DNA of 24,426 nucleotides from JAWXBT01 sp964523015. Lineage in GTDB: Bacteria; Bdellovibrionota_C; UBA2361; J135. A program made the translations under genes and the position numbers. The notes under the pieces are model-generated. The model had not been told where the DNA came from. It was given only the letters and a program-made list of their open reading frames with translations, and searched no databases. Numbering within the stretch: position 1 is the first letter of the stretch; each line of letters starts with the position of its first letter. Shown here in pieces: positions 1 through 6,808 of this stretch. The stretch covers positions 1-24,426 of the forward strand of contig CAZFXN010000044.1 of NCBI GenBank assembly GCA_964523015.1, read 5' to 3'.

Positions 1-1415
1 CCATTAGTCATCCAATCTGAATCCCCTACTACAACGACTCTGGTAAAGATCTTATCACTGCCCTCTTCATAAGATGGCTCAGAAGATGAATCTTTCTTTG
101 ATGAGGGAGAAACGACTTCTTTTTCGTAAGCTACGGCTAAAGAGACAGGGCCTTTGGTATCACTTGCATCAACAGAGACTACTGGTTCTTTTTCCGTAAA
201 GATCGCTTGAATATCATTCTCAGCCCAACCCTTTGGACTAGATTTAAAAAGCTCAGTATAAGTTGCTCCCTCTTTTCGCTCCCCAATCTGAACAGAGGAT
301 GCCAGATTCATAATTGGCAGATCGCGCTTAGAGAGAGTATCAGTGATCGGATGTTGCTCTATACTTGAAGCCATAAACTGAACAGCAATTGATGGTCCAG
401 CAAAAAGTTGCATCACTGTATCAAGTACGAGATCATCCCCTAAATTAATACCGTAATGTGCGGCGATCTCTTTTAGATCTGTTGATACTGCAGGGTATCC
501 AGGATCACGCATGATAAGAAGTTTCCCCCCCTTATCAGCATAATCAGTGATAGCTGTTTTCTCTTCAGGAAAATAAGGAGTTTTGGGAGAAACAAGGACT
601 AAAGCTGCGGCATCATCAGGAACACTTCCCTTTTGAGCAAGATTAATAGGCTCAATAATCATGTGCTCATCACCAACAGCGCCGACAAAAAGATTCAATC
701 CACGCTGATCTTGAGCCTCTAAATCTGGCTCGCCGTGACCAATTGCATAGTACATCTTCTTGGCTGCACCACGAGTAAGTTTTACTATAGCGTTAGTGAT
801 CGCCTCTTCGGTCATCTCATTAATACGACTTTCAGCCTTCACTCCATCTTTATCACCATAAGCAAGGTAAATTATGTTGCCCTGCTTCATGCCGTATTTA
901 TCAACTAAATGAGGCTTAGCATTTGGATCTATAATCTCGACCTTTACTTTATCTGAGTAGTAAGAATAGAGCTTAACTGTATCAAAAGTTTTTCCTGTTC
1001 CACCCATTACATTAAATACAAGTAGTTCAAGTGGCTCTTTAAGAGATTTTACAACTTTCTGAGATTGGTCAGACAAGCTAAAGACTCCCTCTTCAGTAAG
1101 ATCCCAACGGACATTATACTTATCTCTGTTACCAAGAAAATTTATACAAGCAAGGATCCCTAAAAACACTGCCCCATAAAGTGCAGCATTAAATCCAAAT
1201 CTTGATCGACGACCCTTTATTACATCTGGAGCAGAGCCTAAATTTTTAGACCCATGCATAGCGAACCAGACACCCAACATGATAAGACCAACCACTAAAT
1301 GAGAGATCATAATGGTATGGCCAAAGCCGATAAAAAATCCTCCTAAGATACCAAATAGAAAGATTACTAGGCCGATAATTCCTAAGAATTTAATCCAATT
1401 TTTCATATGCTTCAT
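1..1415 (-). CDS. GldG-like ABC-transport auxiliary protein (partial, C-terminus off window)
   Basis: At least 471 residues can be read on the minus strand, running off the left edge without a stop. The N-terminus has three hydrophobic stretches (about residues 6-26, 30-48 and 66-84). A long extracytoplasmic-type region follows, containing VRWDLTEEGVFSLSDQS, YYAIGHGEPDL, a segment around KGGKLLIMRDPG, and VVVGDSDWMTN near the edge. This layout is that of the GldG / ABC-type uncharacterised transport family (DUF4350-like), which partners a GldA-type ATPase and GldF-type permease. Both partners lie immediately upstream on the same strand with a 41-base gap, so one operon is likely. In Bacteroidetes the trio is tied to gliding, but the family is wider, so the exported substrate is unknown here. 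The start could be the ATG at 1415 or the in-frame ATG at 1406; neither has a strong Shine-Dalgarno sequence. Confidence 0.82.
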   Translation of the reverse strand, partial: MKHMKNWIKFLGIIGLVIFLFGILGGFFIGFGHTIMISHLVVGLIMLGVWFAMHGSKNLGSAPDVIKGRRSRFGFNAALYGAVFLGILACINFLGNRDKYNVRWDLTEEGVFSLSDQSQKVVKSLKEPLELLVFNVMGGTGKTFDTVKLYSYYSDKVKVEIIDPNAKPHLVDKYGMKQGNIIYLAYGDKDGVKAESRINEMTEEAITNAIVKLTRGAAKKMYYAIGHGEPDLEAQDQRGLNLFVGAVGDEHMIIEPINLAQKGSVPDDAAALVLVSPKTPYFPEEKTAITDYADKGGKLLIMRDPGYPAVSTDLKEIAAHYGINLGDDLVLDTVMQLFAGPSIAVQFMASSIEQHPITDTLSKRDLPIMNLASSVQIGERKEGATYTELFKSSPKGWAENDIQAIFTEKEPVVSVDASDTKGPVSLAVAYEKEVVSPSSKKDSSSEPSYEEGSDKIFTRVVVVGDSDWMTN

Positions 1416-1456
1416 CTGCTGTAGTATAATTTACAATTATAAAAGATTTATAAAAT

Positions 1457-2248
1457 TTAACGCCATCTCTGAGCTTCTAAAGCTCTCTGTGATAAGAACA
1501 ATCCGAACAGAATAAGGCTAACAAAATAAATTAGACTCTTACTCTCAACAACTCCTAACAAAAGATTTACCACCTGCTCTGCTGGAGAGAGATATTTTAA
1601 GACTGCGCCAAAAGTACCACCAACTGATTCAGCTGGGGAATTGATCATATAAAGAAGAAGCAAGGTCACCATACTACTAATTGCTGCGACAACCTGGTTT
1701 TCAGTAAAGGCCGAGATAGCCATACCGATACTGGCAAAAGCTAAGGCATAAAGAATTAAACCAAACAGTCCGCTCAAGATTGGCCAGAACTCTAAAGTGG
1801 CTTGAGTATAAAGAAGTACCGGAAAGAGAAACACAAGGGTCAGCATCAATATAATAACAGCAGCAACACCAGCAAACTTGCCAAGAACGATCTCAGTAAT
1901 ACTTAATGGCGAAATCGCTAAAAGCTCAAAGGTTCCTGTTCGCTTCTCCTCAGCAATTAACCTCATCGTTAAAACAGGGATCATAAATACAAGGATCACC
2001 ATAAGGGTATAGAAATAACGAGCAACGACAAACTCATTCATTCCAGGCACGCCCTGCTCCATTCGATGTGGCATCGCGCTATATTGCTGCAATACGAGAT
2101 CATAATAAGCAAGGAAATTGTAAAAAAAGTAGGCACTCATAAAAATGAAGCCGGTGATCACTATGTAAGCAATCGGTGAAACGAAAAAAGAGAGCATCTC
2201 TCTTTTAAAGATTGTATAGATATTTCTTAATGACCGAAGCATAAACAT
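1457..2248 (-). CDS. ABC-2 type permease, GldF-like
   Basis: A 263-residue membrane protein with about six hydrophobic segments. The hallmark stretch after the second segment, MRLIAEEKRTGTFELL (about residues 95-110), followed by SPLS, is typical of GldF/ABC-2 permeases. It forms the membrane channel of the exporter powered by the ATPase encoded upstream (28 bases away) and assisted by the GldG-like product downstream. Two in-frame ATGs lie close together (2248 and 2242). An AAGAG sits directly against the first but about six bases before the second, so translation probably starts at 2242 (MLRSLRNI). Length is normal for the family and nothing appears broken. The substrate cannot be told from sequence. 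Confidence 0.88.
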   Translation of the reverse strand: MFMLRSLRNIYTIFKREMLSFFVSPIAYIVITGFIFMSAYFFYNFLAYYDLVLQQYSAMPHRMEQGVPGMNEFVVARYFYTLMVILVFMIPVLTMRLIAEEKRTGTFELLAISPLSITEIVLGKFAGVAAVIILMLTLVFLFPVLLYTQATLEFWPILSGLFGLILYALAFASIGMAISAFTENQVVAAISSMVTLLLLYMINSPAESVGGTFGAVLKYLSPAEQVVNLLLGVVESKSLIYFVSLILFGLFLSQRALEAQRWR

Positions 2249-2276
2249 CTCTTAATGATAAGATTTAATTTATTAT

Positions 2277-3011
2277 CTAATTAATTACCTGCGAAACTCT
2301 CACTGAATCTGAGGACACGCACTCCATAAATGCTTGCTCAAGTGAGCGATCTCTTACTACATCCTCAAGTGGACTCTCTAAGACAACTTGTCCATGAGCA
2401 ATGATAACAACCTTGGAGCAGATCTCTGTAACCTCTGGCAAGATATGAGTGCTTAACACAACAGTATGATGTTCAGATAAACTCTTAATTAGTTTTCGAA
2501 TCTCAATTATCTGAACTGGATCTAAGCCGCTAGTAGGCTCATCAAGGATAATTACTTCTGGGTTATGAATAATCGCTTGAGCTAAACCAACACGTTGACG
2601 AAATCCTTTTGAGAGATGTCCACACAATCGATTTTTTACATCAGTCAGGTTACAAACTTCGATAACATCGCCCACGCGCTGCGAAAGGGTATCGCGACTA
2701 ACTCCCTTTATCTCTCCCATAAAAGTAAGATATTCTGACACCCTCATCTCTCCATAGAGTGGTGGATTTTCTGGAAGATATCCGATGCTTTTACGCACCT
2801 CTTCTGATTGGGTTTGAATGTCATAGCCGGCAACCTTAGCTGTACCACTAGTTGGAGGCAGAAAAGTTACTAACATTCTCATAGTTGTTGTCTTACCGGC
2901 ACCGTTAGGTCCAAGAAACCCTACGATCTCACCCTTTGCCGCTGTAAACGAAACATTAGAGACGACAGTCGTCTCTCCGTATTTCTTAGAAAGACCTAAA
3001 ACTTCAATCAT
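2277..3011 (-). CDS. ABC transporter ATP-binding protein, GldA-like
   Basis: A 244-residue soluble ATPase carrying all core motifs. Walker A is GPNGAGKTT (34-42). The Q-loop position carries Glu (GYLPE, 77-81), common in GldA/NatA-type ATPases. The signature is LSKGFRQR (133-140), Walker B is VIILDEP with catalytic E158, and the H-loop is STH with H189. It hydrolyses ATP to drive the permease encoded next. It is the first gene of a three-gene minus-strand operon (ATPase, permease, GldG-like). GGATGA stands about eight bases before the ATG and serves as ribosome binding site. Its promoter should lie within 3012-3283, which also holds two inverted repeats. Substrate unknown. Confidence 0.92.
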   Translation of the reverse strand: MIEVLGLSKKYGETTVVSNVSFTAAKGEIVGFLGPNGAGKTTTMRMLVTFLPPTSGTAKVAGYDIQTQSEEVRKSIGYLPENPPLYGEMRVSEYLTFMGEIKGVSRDTLSQRVGDVIEVCNLTDVKNRLCGHLSKGFRQRVGLAQAIIHNPEVIILDEPTSGLDPVQIIEIRKLIKSLSEHHTVVLSTHILPEVTEICSKVVIIAHGQVVLESPLEDVVRDRSLEQAFMECVSSDSVRVSQVIN

Positions 3012-3283
3012 ATTTTTATCATCCTTTGGCTATATCTCGACCTACCTTAGATCTATAGTTACCCCAAAAAAAGTATTCAGAATACATGAATGATGAAAAC
3101 CTTCGGTTTGCCTTTAGCTTATTAATTGGGATAACTATTTTTTGTCCCTCCGGGGGATAGTAGCCAAAAAATCACAGAGTTCGCAATATTTGGGGACTAG
3201 TTTGACTTAAAACCCCGTTTTTGTTAGGTTTCCACGCAGATAAGCAGTAATTTCTGAAAGATTTACCTTTAGAGCAACTTGTT
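3012..3283. other. Divergent intergenic region with stem-loops
   Basis: This 272-base stretch separates the minus-strand ABC operon from the plus-strand 41-residue gene, so it must hold promoters for both. It contains GTATT-CAG-AATAC (3073-3085), AAACC-TTC-GGTTT (3097-3109), and a larger nested inverted repeat at 3137-3172. No tRNA or known riboswitch was recognised. Confidence 0.5.
3137..3172. repeat. Nested inverted repeat between divergent genes
   Basis: Outer arms ATTTTTTG (3137-3144) and CAAAAAAT (3165-3172) are perfectly complementary. An inner TCCC-TCCGG-GGGA hairpin sits at 3145-3157. T-runs flank the inner stem on one side and A-runs on the other, so on either strand it could act as a weak terminator or attenuator. 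An operator is equally possible. Confidence 0.45.
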
Positions 3284-3409
3284 ATGGCATCAAATACTAA
3301 AAAAACAGAGAACCGAAGAGAATTAAGAGACGCAAAACTTTTAAAGAAGCGTCAGAAAAGAACAGCAAAGGGACCTAATAAACGTACTCAAATTAAGCTA
3401 GCTAGCTAG
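3284..3409 (+). CDS. Small highly basic protein (41 aa), function unknown
   Basis: An ATG at 3284 opens a 41-codon frame ending in TAG at 3407-3409. The product is strongly basic, with about 15 Lys/Arg residues, clustered as AKLLKKRQKR and PNKRTQIK. It has no hydrophobic segment, so it is probably a nucleic-acid- or ribosome-associated peptide. A weak AGAG lies about nine bases before the ATG. Its stop overlaps the stop of the convergent membrane-protein gene within the palindrome CTAG. I do not recognise the family; the size and charge recall small ribosomal accessory proteins, but that is only a resemblance. The codons look natural and there is no competing frame in the stretch. Confidence 0.5.
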   Translation: MASNTKKTENRRELRDAKLLKKRQKRTAKGPNKRTQIKLAS

Positions 3410-3723
3410 ATAGATAGAGCGTTAAGAACTACGTACGAAGATAAATAACTTACCATTCCAAGAGTTACAAACGAGACAAATAGGATCAGCCAGTAGTAAA
3501 CGTTCTCTGAGCGGCTCTTCTCTTTTGCAATCTCTTCTACCTGCATTCTTAGATCAGTAAGCTGAAAGGCAATGTCATCATAGTTAAGGCTGGAAGCAGA
3601 ATCCTCTTCAAGTTTTCTTTCTAACTTACTTAGAAGTTGTCCAATCCTTTTCTCGTTTATAAAATCGGCTTCACTTCTTGCAGAGAATCGGGATTGTTGA
3701 GTATTATTTAATCGAGCTTCCAT
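3406..3723 (-). CDS. Small C-terminally anchored membrane protein, function unknown
   Basis: A 105-residue protein. The first two-thirds are polar and heptad-like (about residues 25-72, rich in Leu, Glu and Lys), suggesting a coiled coil. One hydrophobic segment, WLILFVSFVTLGMVSYLSSY (about 78-97), comes near the C-terminus. Topology is probably a cytoplasmic coiled coil held by one membrane anchor. It converges on the 41-residue basic gene with a four-base overlap and diverges from the MntA-like gene. No catalytic motif is seen and I do not recognise the family. Confidence 0.65.
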   Translation of the reverse strand: MEARLNNTQQSRFSARSEADFINEKRIGQLLSKLERKLEEDSASSLNYDDIAFQLTDLRMQVEEIAKEKSRSENVYYWLILFVSFVTLGMVSYLSSYVVLNALSI

Positions 3724-3848
3724 AACCTACCTTAAACACTTTAGAAAAACACACAGTTATGGGGTTAGATTCAAAAATATTGGAAAAGGATTCTGAGAGT
3801 CTATAATAATATTTGAAGCACTATTAGCATTAGGATAAGGTACTTTCA

Positions 3849-4259
3849 GTGAAAAACGAGACGGATACACTTTCAATATTATCGACAATTGCGGAGAATT
3901 ATTCTCTTAATCTCATTATACTTTTTGGATCCCAGGCAACTGGAAAAACAAACTCTGAAAGTGATTGGGATATTGCTGTTAAAGGCGCACATATTCTGTC
4001 ACTAGATCAAAGATTAGATATGATTGGAGAGTTCGAAAAGATTTATCCAAATATAGATCTAGTTGATATTCGCCGTGCTGATCCACTACTTCTTGCTTGC
4101 ATCGCCTTAGAGGGGAAATCCTTGTTTGAAAGCGACCCTCTTCAGTTTGAAGAGTTTAAACTCTTTGCTCGAGTCCAGTATATTGATGCTCGTCCTCTTT
4201 TAGATCGAGTCCTAAAATCAAATAAAGAATTTGCAGATTCTTTAAAGGATCCATCATGA
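3849..4259 (+). CDS. mntA: MntA-type nucleotidyltransferase (antitoxin of a HepT/MNT pair)
   Basis: A 136-residue minimal nucleotidyltransferase. The family motif is GSQATGKTNSESDWDIAV, with G27-S28, D39 and D41, and a later acidic residue in DLVDIRR (D73) completing the metal-binding set. In characterised MntA/HepT systems this enzyme AMPylates the HepT toxin and so neutralises it. Translation starts at GTG (3849) with AAGG eight bases upstream. The gene ends in the overlap ATGA, where the stop TGA shares bases with the ATG of the hepT reading frame, so the two are translationally coupled. The catalytic residues look intact even though the toxin frame is broken, leaving the antitoxin possibly orphaned. 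Confidence 0.85.
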   Translation: MKNETDTLSILSTIAENYSLNLIILFGSQATGKTNSESDWDIAVKGAHILSLDQRLDMIGEFEKIYPNIDLVDIRRADPLLLACIALEGKSLFESDPLQFEEFKLFARVQYIDARPLLDRVLKSNKEFADSLKDPS

Positions 4260-4674
4260 ATCCTATAAGAATTGATCTTTTAACGCGAAAGAAAACGATC
4301 TTACTTGCTGAAATTACCCTTCTAAAAAAAATTCTAAAAGAGTTTGATGATAAAAAACGGAGCCTTTAATTCAGCATGCCTTATTACATGCGATGCAAAC
4401 CGCCATTGCAGCAGTTATTGATATCTCTCAGCATATTACTGCCGAAAAAGGTAGTCTTACAAATGCTTCTTATGCTGAGGCGATTGAGCATCTCGGGGAA
4501 CTAAAGATTTTTCCAGAAGAGTTTGCTTCTAGTTTTGCTAGAGTTGCAAAATTGCGCAATGTAATGGTCCATCTTTACGATAATATTAACTTTGATCTTA
4601 TCTGGAGCCTCGTGCCAAATTTAATTAAGGACTCATCTCAATTCATAAAGTATTTAGATAAGGCTGGGTTATAA
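4256..4674 (+). pseudogene. hepT: HepT-like RNase toxin, frameshifted
   Basis: The frame beginning at ATG 4256 encodes an N-terminal helix (about 37 codons) and stops at TAA 4367-4369. The rest of a HepT protein continues in another frame, open from 4354: TEPLIQHALLHAMQTAIAAV, then SYAEAIEHLGEL, then the RX4HXY active-site motif as RNVMVHLY. Adding one A to the A6 run at 4352-4357 would join the two halves without interruption, so a single-base loss there is the simplest reading. An internal ATG (4393) could give a 93-residue product that keeps the active motif but lacks the first helix. HepT is an HEPN-family RNase normally held in check by the MntA product next door. A sequencing error in the homopolymer is possible. 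Confidence 0.8.
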
Positions 4675-4941
4675 GAAATACATTAAGACTCTGACTATTA
4701 TGCATTGAAGATCTCAGGGCACCCGCAAACAGAATACATGCTCTAGTAAACATAATAATCTTTTAAAATCCACCTCCTTTTATCCTCTTTTTATCCCCCT
4801 TTTACAGCTTGACTAGGATAAAGGTTCAGTGGGATACTTTCCCGCTGAGGTGGTAGGCAGATCATACTTAGCTTGCTATCGGTTCATTTATAGAACTAGC
4901 TTTTTCAGAGCTATGGCCAAATGGTTTTAGTAATACTGGTG
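4675..4941. other. Intergenic region with hairpin and possible promoter
   Basis: This lies between convergent hepT and the AI-2E permease gene. It holds an eight-base-pair hairpin, CAGTGGGA (4827-4834) and TCCCGCTG (4840-4847), with one G-U pair. A promoter-like pair, TTGACT (4809-4814) and GATACT (4833-4838) with an 18-base spacer, overlaps it. A T-run lies at 4945-4951, just inside the neighbouring gene end. It could encode a short RNA on the plus strand, but nothing recognised as a known RNA family was seen. Confidence 0.3.
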
Positions 4942-6096
4942 CTAATTTTTTAGATCTGCGGATACGACTTTATTCCTAATCGCATGACCAAAGAGGTAAG
5001 TACAGATCGGTACACCAAGTACTAGCCCCCAGACTCCAAACATCTTACCGCCAATGGTTAAGATGATAAGAACGATAACCGGATTAAGTCTTAGGTGATG
5101 TCCGTAAATTCTTGGATTAAGAATGTAAGTTTCTACCATATGAATGACAGTAATCATTAGTATTGCAAGCCCCATGAGTCCAAGGCCAGACATCTGAAGG
5201 GCTACTAAACAGATGGGTACTGAGCTAATAAAAACTCCAGCCACCGGAATAAAACTAAAAAAGAAAACTATCATACAGAGAAACGGTATCTGCTCACCAA
5301 AACCTAAAAGCATAATACCTAAAGCAGTGAGTATGGTATTCAACATTGCTATAAAAAGCTGTGCTTCTAAGGCCTGTCCCATCACTTTGGCAAAAGTAAA
5401 AATGCCATCAGCAACTTCATTATAGATAAATTTTATTCGGGTATTTCGAAGGTTTCTTATTGCTGCTGCAAGGTGTGGAAGATCCAGAATAATCAAAAAA
5501 GAGAAAAGGAGCGAAAGTAAAAAGGCCGACCCTATGGCTAAAAGAGGACCACCAATATTTCTAAGAGCAACCAAGATTGCTTTTACATTTTCTTGACCAA
5601 CTGAATTTTCACCAAGACCCAAAAGCTGTTGTAGAAAATGTGCTGTTACAGAACCTTTTAAATCATGGGTATCTGGTAGCGAATATTCTGGCTTTATTTT
5701 TGGAATTTCAGGAACACCAGCTAAAAGCTCAGAGAGAATTGGATAAGTTGTAGTCAAATTTATTAATTCATTATCTGTAGCTTTTAGATATGATGGAAAT
5801 CTTTCTACGAAAAGCTCTCCTTGATCTCTTACTTTAGGAACAACAGATGTGCCTACGCCGATCAAAATTCCAAGCAAGATCAGGGCTACCAGCACTACTC
5901 GTACCGTTCTATTAGTGACCCACCTTTGAAGCTTGTTAACGCCACGAGACTGAATGTAAGCAAAAACAAAGGTTAAAAAAATTAGAAGAGAAAAAGATCT
6001 TAGTAGGTAAACAACACCAAAAATAAGTGACCAGACAAAAATCCTGCTTATAAGGGCGGTAAAGTATCTTGAGTCAGTAGTGTTGTTATCGTTCAT
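4942..6096 (-). CDS. AI-2E family (PerM/TqsA/YdiK-like) membrane protein
   Basis: A 384-residue membrane protein with hydrophobic pairs near residues 10-45 and 67-90, a soluble stretch (about 95-175), and a hydrophobic C-terminal half (about 185-375). The C-terminal half contains IPFLCMIVFFFSFIPVAGVF, then YILNPRIYGHHLRLNPVIVL and GKMFGVWGLVLGVPI. The PRIYGHHLRLNPVIV segment with the glycine-rich GxxFGxxGxxLGVP is the signature of the AI-2E transporter (UPF0118) family. Members export various small molecules or ions; the autoinducer-2 role holds for only some, so the substrate is unknown. The gene stands alone and diverges from the lipoprotein gene across a region with a large palindrome. Confidence 0.9.
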   Translation of the reverse strand: MNDNNTTDSRYFTALISRIFVWSLIFGVVYLLRSFSLLIFLTFVFAYIQSRGVNKLQRWVTNRTVRVVLVALILLGILIGVGTSVVPKVRDQGELFVERFPSYLKATDNELINLTTTYPILSELLAGVPEIPKIKPEYSLPDTHDLKGSVTAHFLQQLLGLGENSVGQENVKAILVALRNIGGPLLAIGSAFLLSLLFSFLIILDLPHLAAAIRNLRNTRIKFIYNEVADGIFTFAKVMGQALEAQLFIAMLNTILTALGIMLLGFGEQIPFLCMIVFFFSFIPVAGVFISSVPICLVALQMSGLGLMGLAILMITVIHMVETYILNPRIYGHHLRLNPVIVLIILTIGGKMFGVWGLVLGVPICTYLFGHAIRNKVVSADLKN

Positions 6097-6329
6097 AAAA
6101 GCTTTTTAAAACTAGGTGTTATACTCAAATTTAGCTCTAGTCTAATGACTGTTAATATTTGTAGCAAGTAATGGAAAGTCAGCTTAGCATGAGTAGTTTA
6201 AAGGTAATATTAAATTACTCATGAGTAGTTTAATATTGCCCTTAAAAAGATATCTCTTTCCTAGCACCTGATTCACCGTTAACGTAATCCTATAGAGTAG
6301 GACTCCGATAAAATTACTACTTATTTTAG
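6097..6329. promoter_or_regulatory. Divergent promoter region with a large imperfect palindrome
   Basis: This 233-base gap feeds the AI-2E permease gene leftward and the lipoprotein gene rightward. It contains a 50-base palindrome (6197-6246) and a 14-base direct repeat. A CCTA-TAGAG-TAGG small hairpin (6290-6302) lies close to the lipoprotein start. I could not fix convincing -35/-10 pairs. Confidence 0.4.
6188..6246. repeat. 50-bp near-perfect palindrome with 14-bp direct repeats
   Basis: Bases 6197-6221 and 6222-6246 are reverse complements at 22 of 25 positions, centred on ACTCATGAGT (6217-6226). Two of the three mismatches would still pair as G-U in RNA read from the plus strand. CATGAGTAGTTTAA also occurs as a direct repeat at 6188-6201 and 6220-6233. 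It lies between divergent promoters, so a dimeric repressor site or a MITE-like remnant are both possible. Confidence 0.75.
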
Positions 6330-6794
6330 TTGGCTACCTTGCGATACATACTGTTTATATTATTTACTCTTTTCATATCAGCTTGCTCATCGACCTTAAT
6401 TGAGCCGAGTGACACTGAGACTACTGCTGTGAGCGGCGTAGAGAGACCCCCATCTGCAGAAAGTGTAACCTCAACTGTTGAGGTAAAAGAGTTACCTAAA
6501 AAGAATTCTCCGATTCCTGCTGATGAAGTTCAATTGATCTGGGCAGTACCAGAAGTTCCAGTTGATAACTATATAATATACTACGGATTCAGCCGAGATA
6601 AATTAGATAACAAAATTAACATTGCCTTAGATCAAGTAGATACATTTAAAGATCCTCGATTTGGCACAGTGCATCGATACTACATCTCAAATATTCCAAT
6701 AGATAAAACTATCTATGTATCTATTGCAGCAATGCGTGGCACAAAAGTTTCAAAGGCTGGCGAAATAATTGAGCTTAAGCCAGAAAAAAAATAA
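6330..6794 (+). CDS. Lipoprotein with FnIII-like domain
   Basis: A 154-residue product that begins with a short charged start, a hydrophobic core (residues 6-16) and a lipobox ending ISAC, with C19 as the lipidated residue. A Ser/Thr/Glu/Pro-rich linker follows, then a domain (about 66-152) containing VQLIWAVPEVPVDNYIIYYG and YYISNIPIDKTIYVSIAAM. This is the strand pattern of a fibronectin type III fold (W, YxIYYG, then the late Y-V-A strand). It is probably anchored in the inner or outer membrane, facing outward or to the periplasm. The start is TTG at 6330, with another in-frame TTG at 6339; neither has a clear ribosome binding site. It converges on metH, with stops only 14 bases apart. Role unknown. 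Confidence 0.75.
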   Translation: MATLRYILFILFTLFISACSSTLIEPSDTETTAVSGVERPPSAESVTSTVEVKELPKKNSPIPADEVQLIWAVPEVPVDNYIIYYGFSRDKLDNKINIALDQVDTFKDPRFGTVHRYYISNIPIDKTIYVSIAAMRGTKVSKAGEIIELKPEKK

Positions 6795-6808
6795 GAGACT
6801 AAAGTGAA

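Noticed and set aside
1312..1515. Plus-strand 67-codon frame across the GldG/GldF junction
   Set aside because: It is the complement of the GldG N-terminus and the GldF C-terminus, both with good family matches; no independent support.
4351..4360. Programmed -1 frameshift site in hepT
   Set aside because: The zero-frame codons are GAT AAA AAA CGG, so the P-site slip would face T-A-A, not the canonical A-AAA-AAN heptamer. The A-run of six is also short for transcriptional slippage.
4853..4930. tRNA-like segment (GGTTCATTTATAGAAC)
   Set aside because: The putative T-arm does not fit the 5-bp stem and 7-base loop, and no acceptor or anticodon stem could be built.
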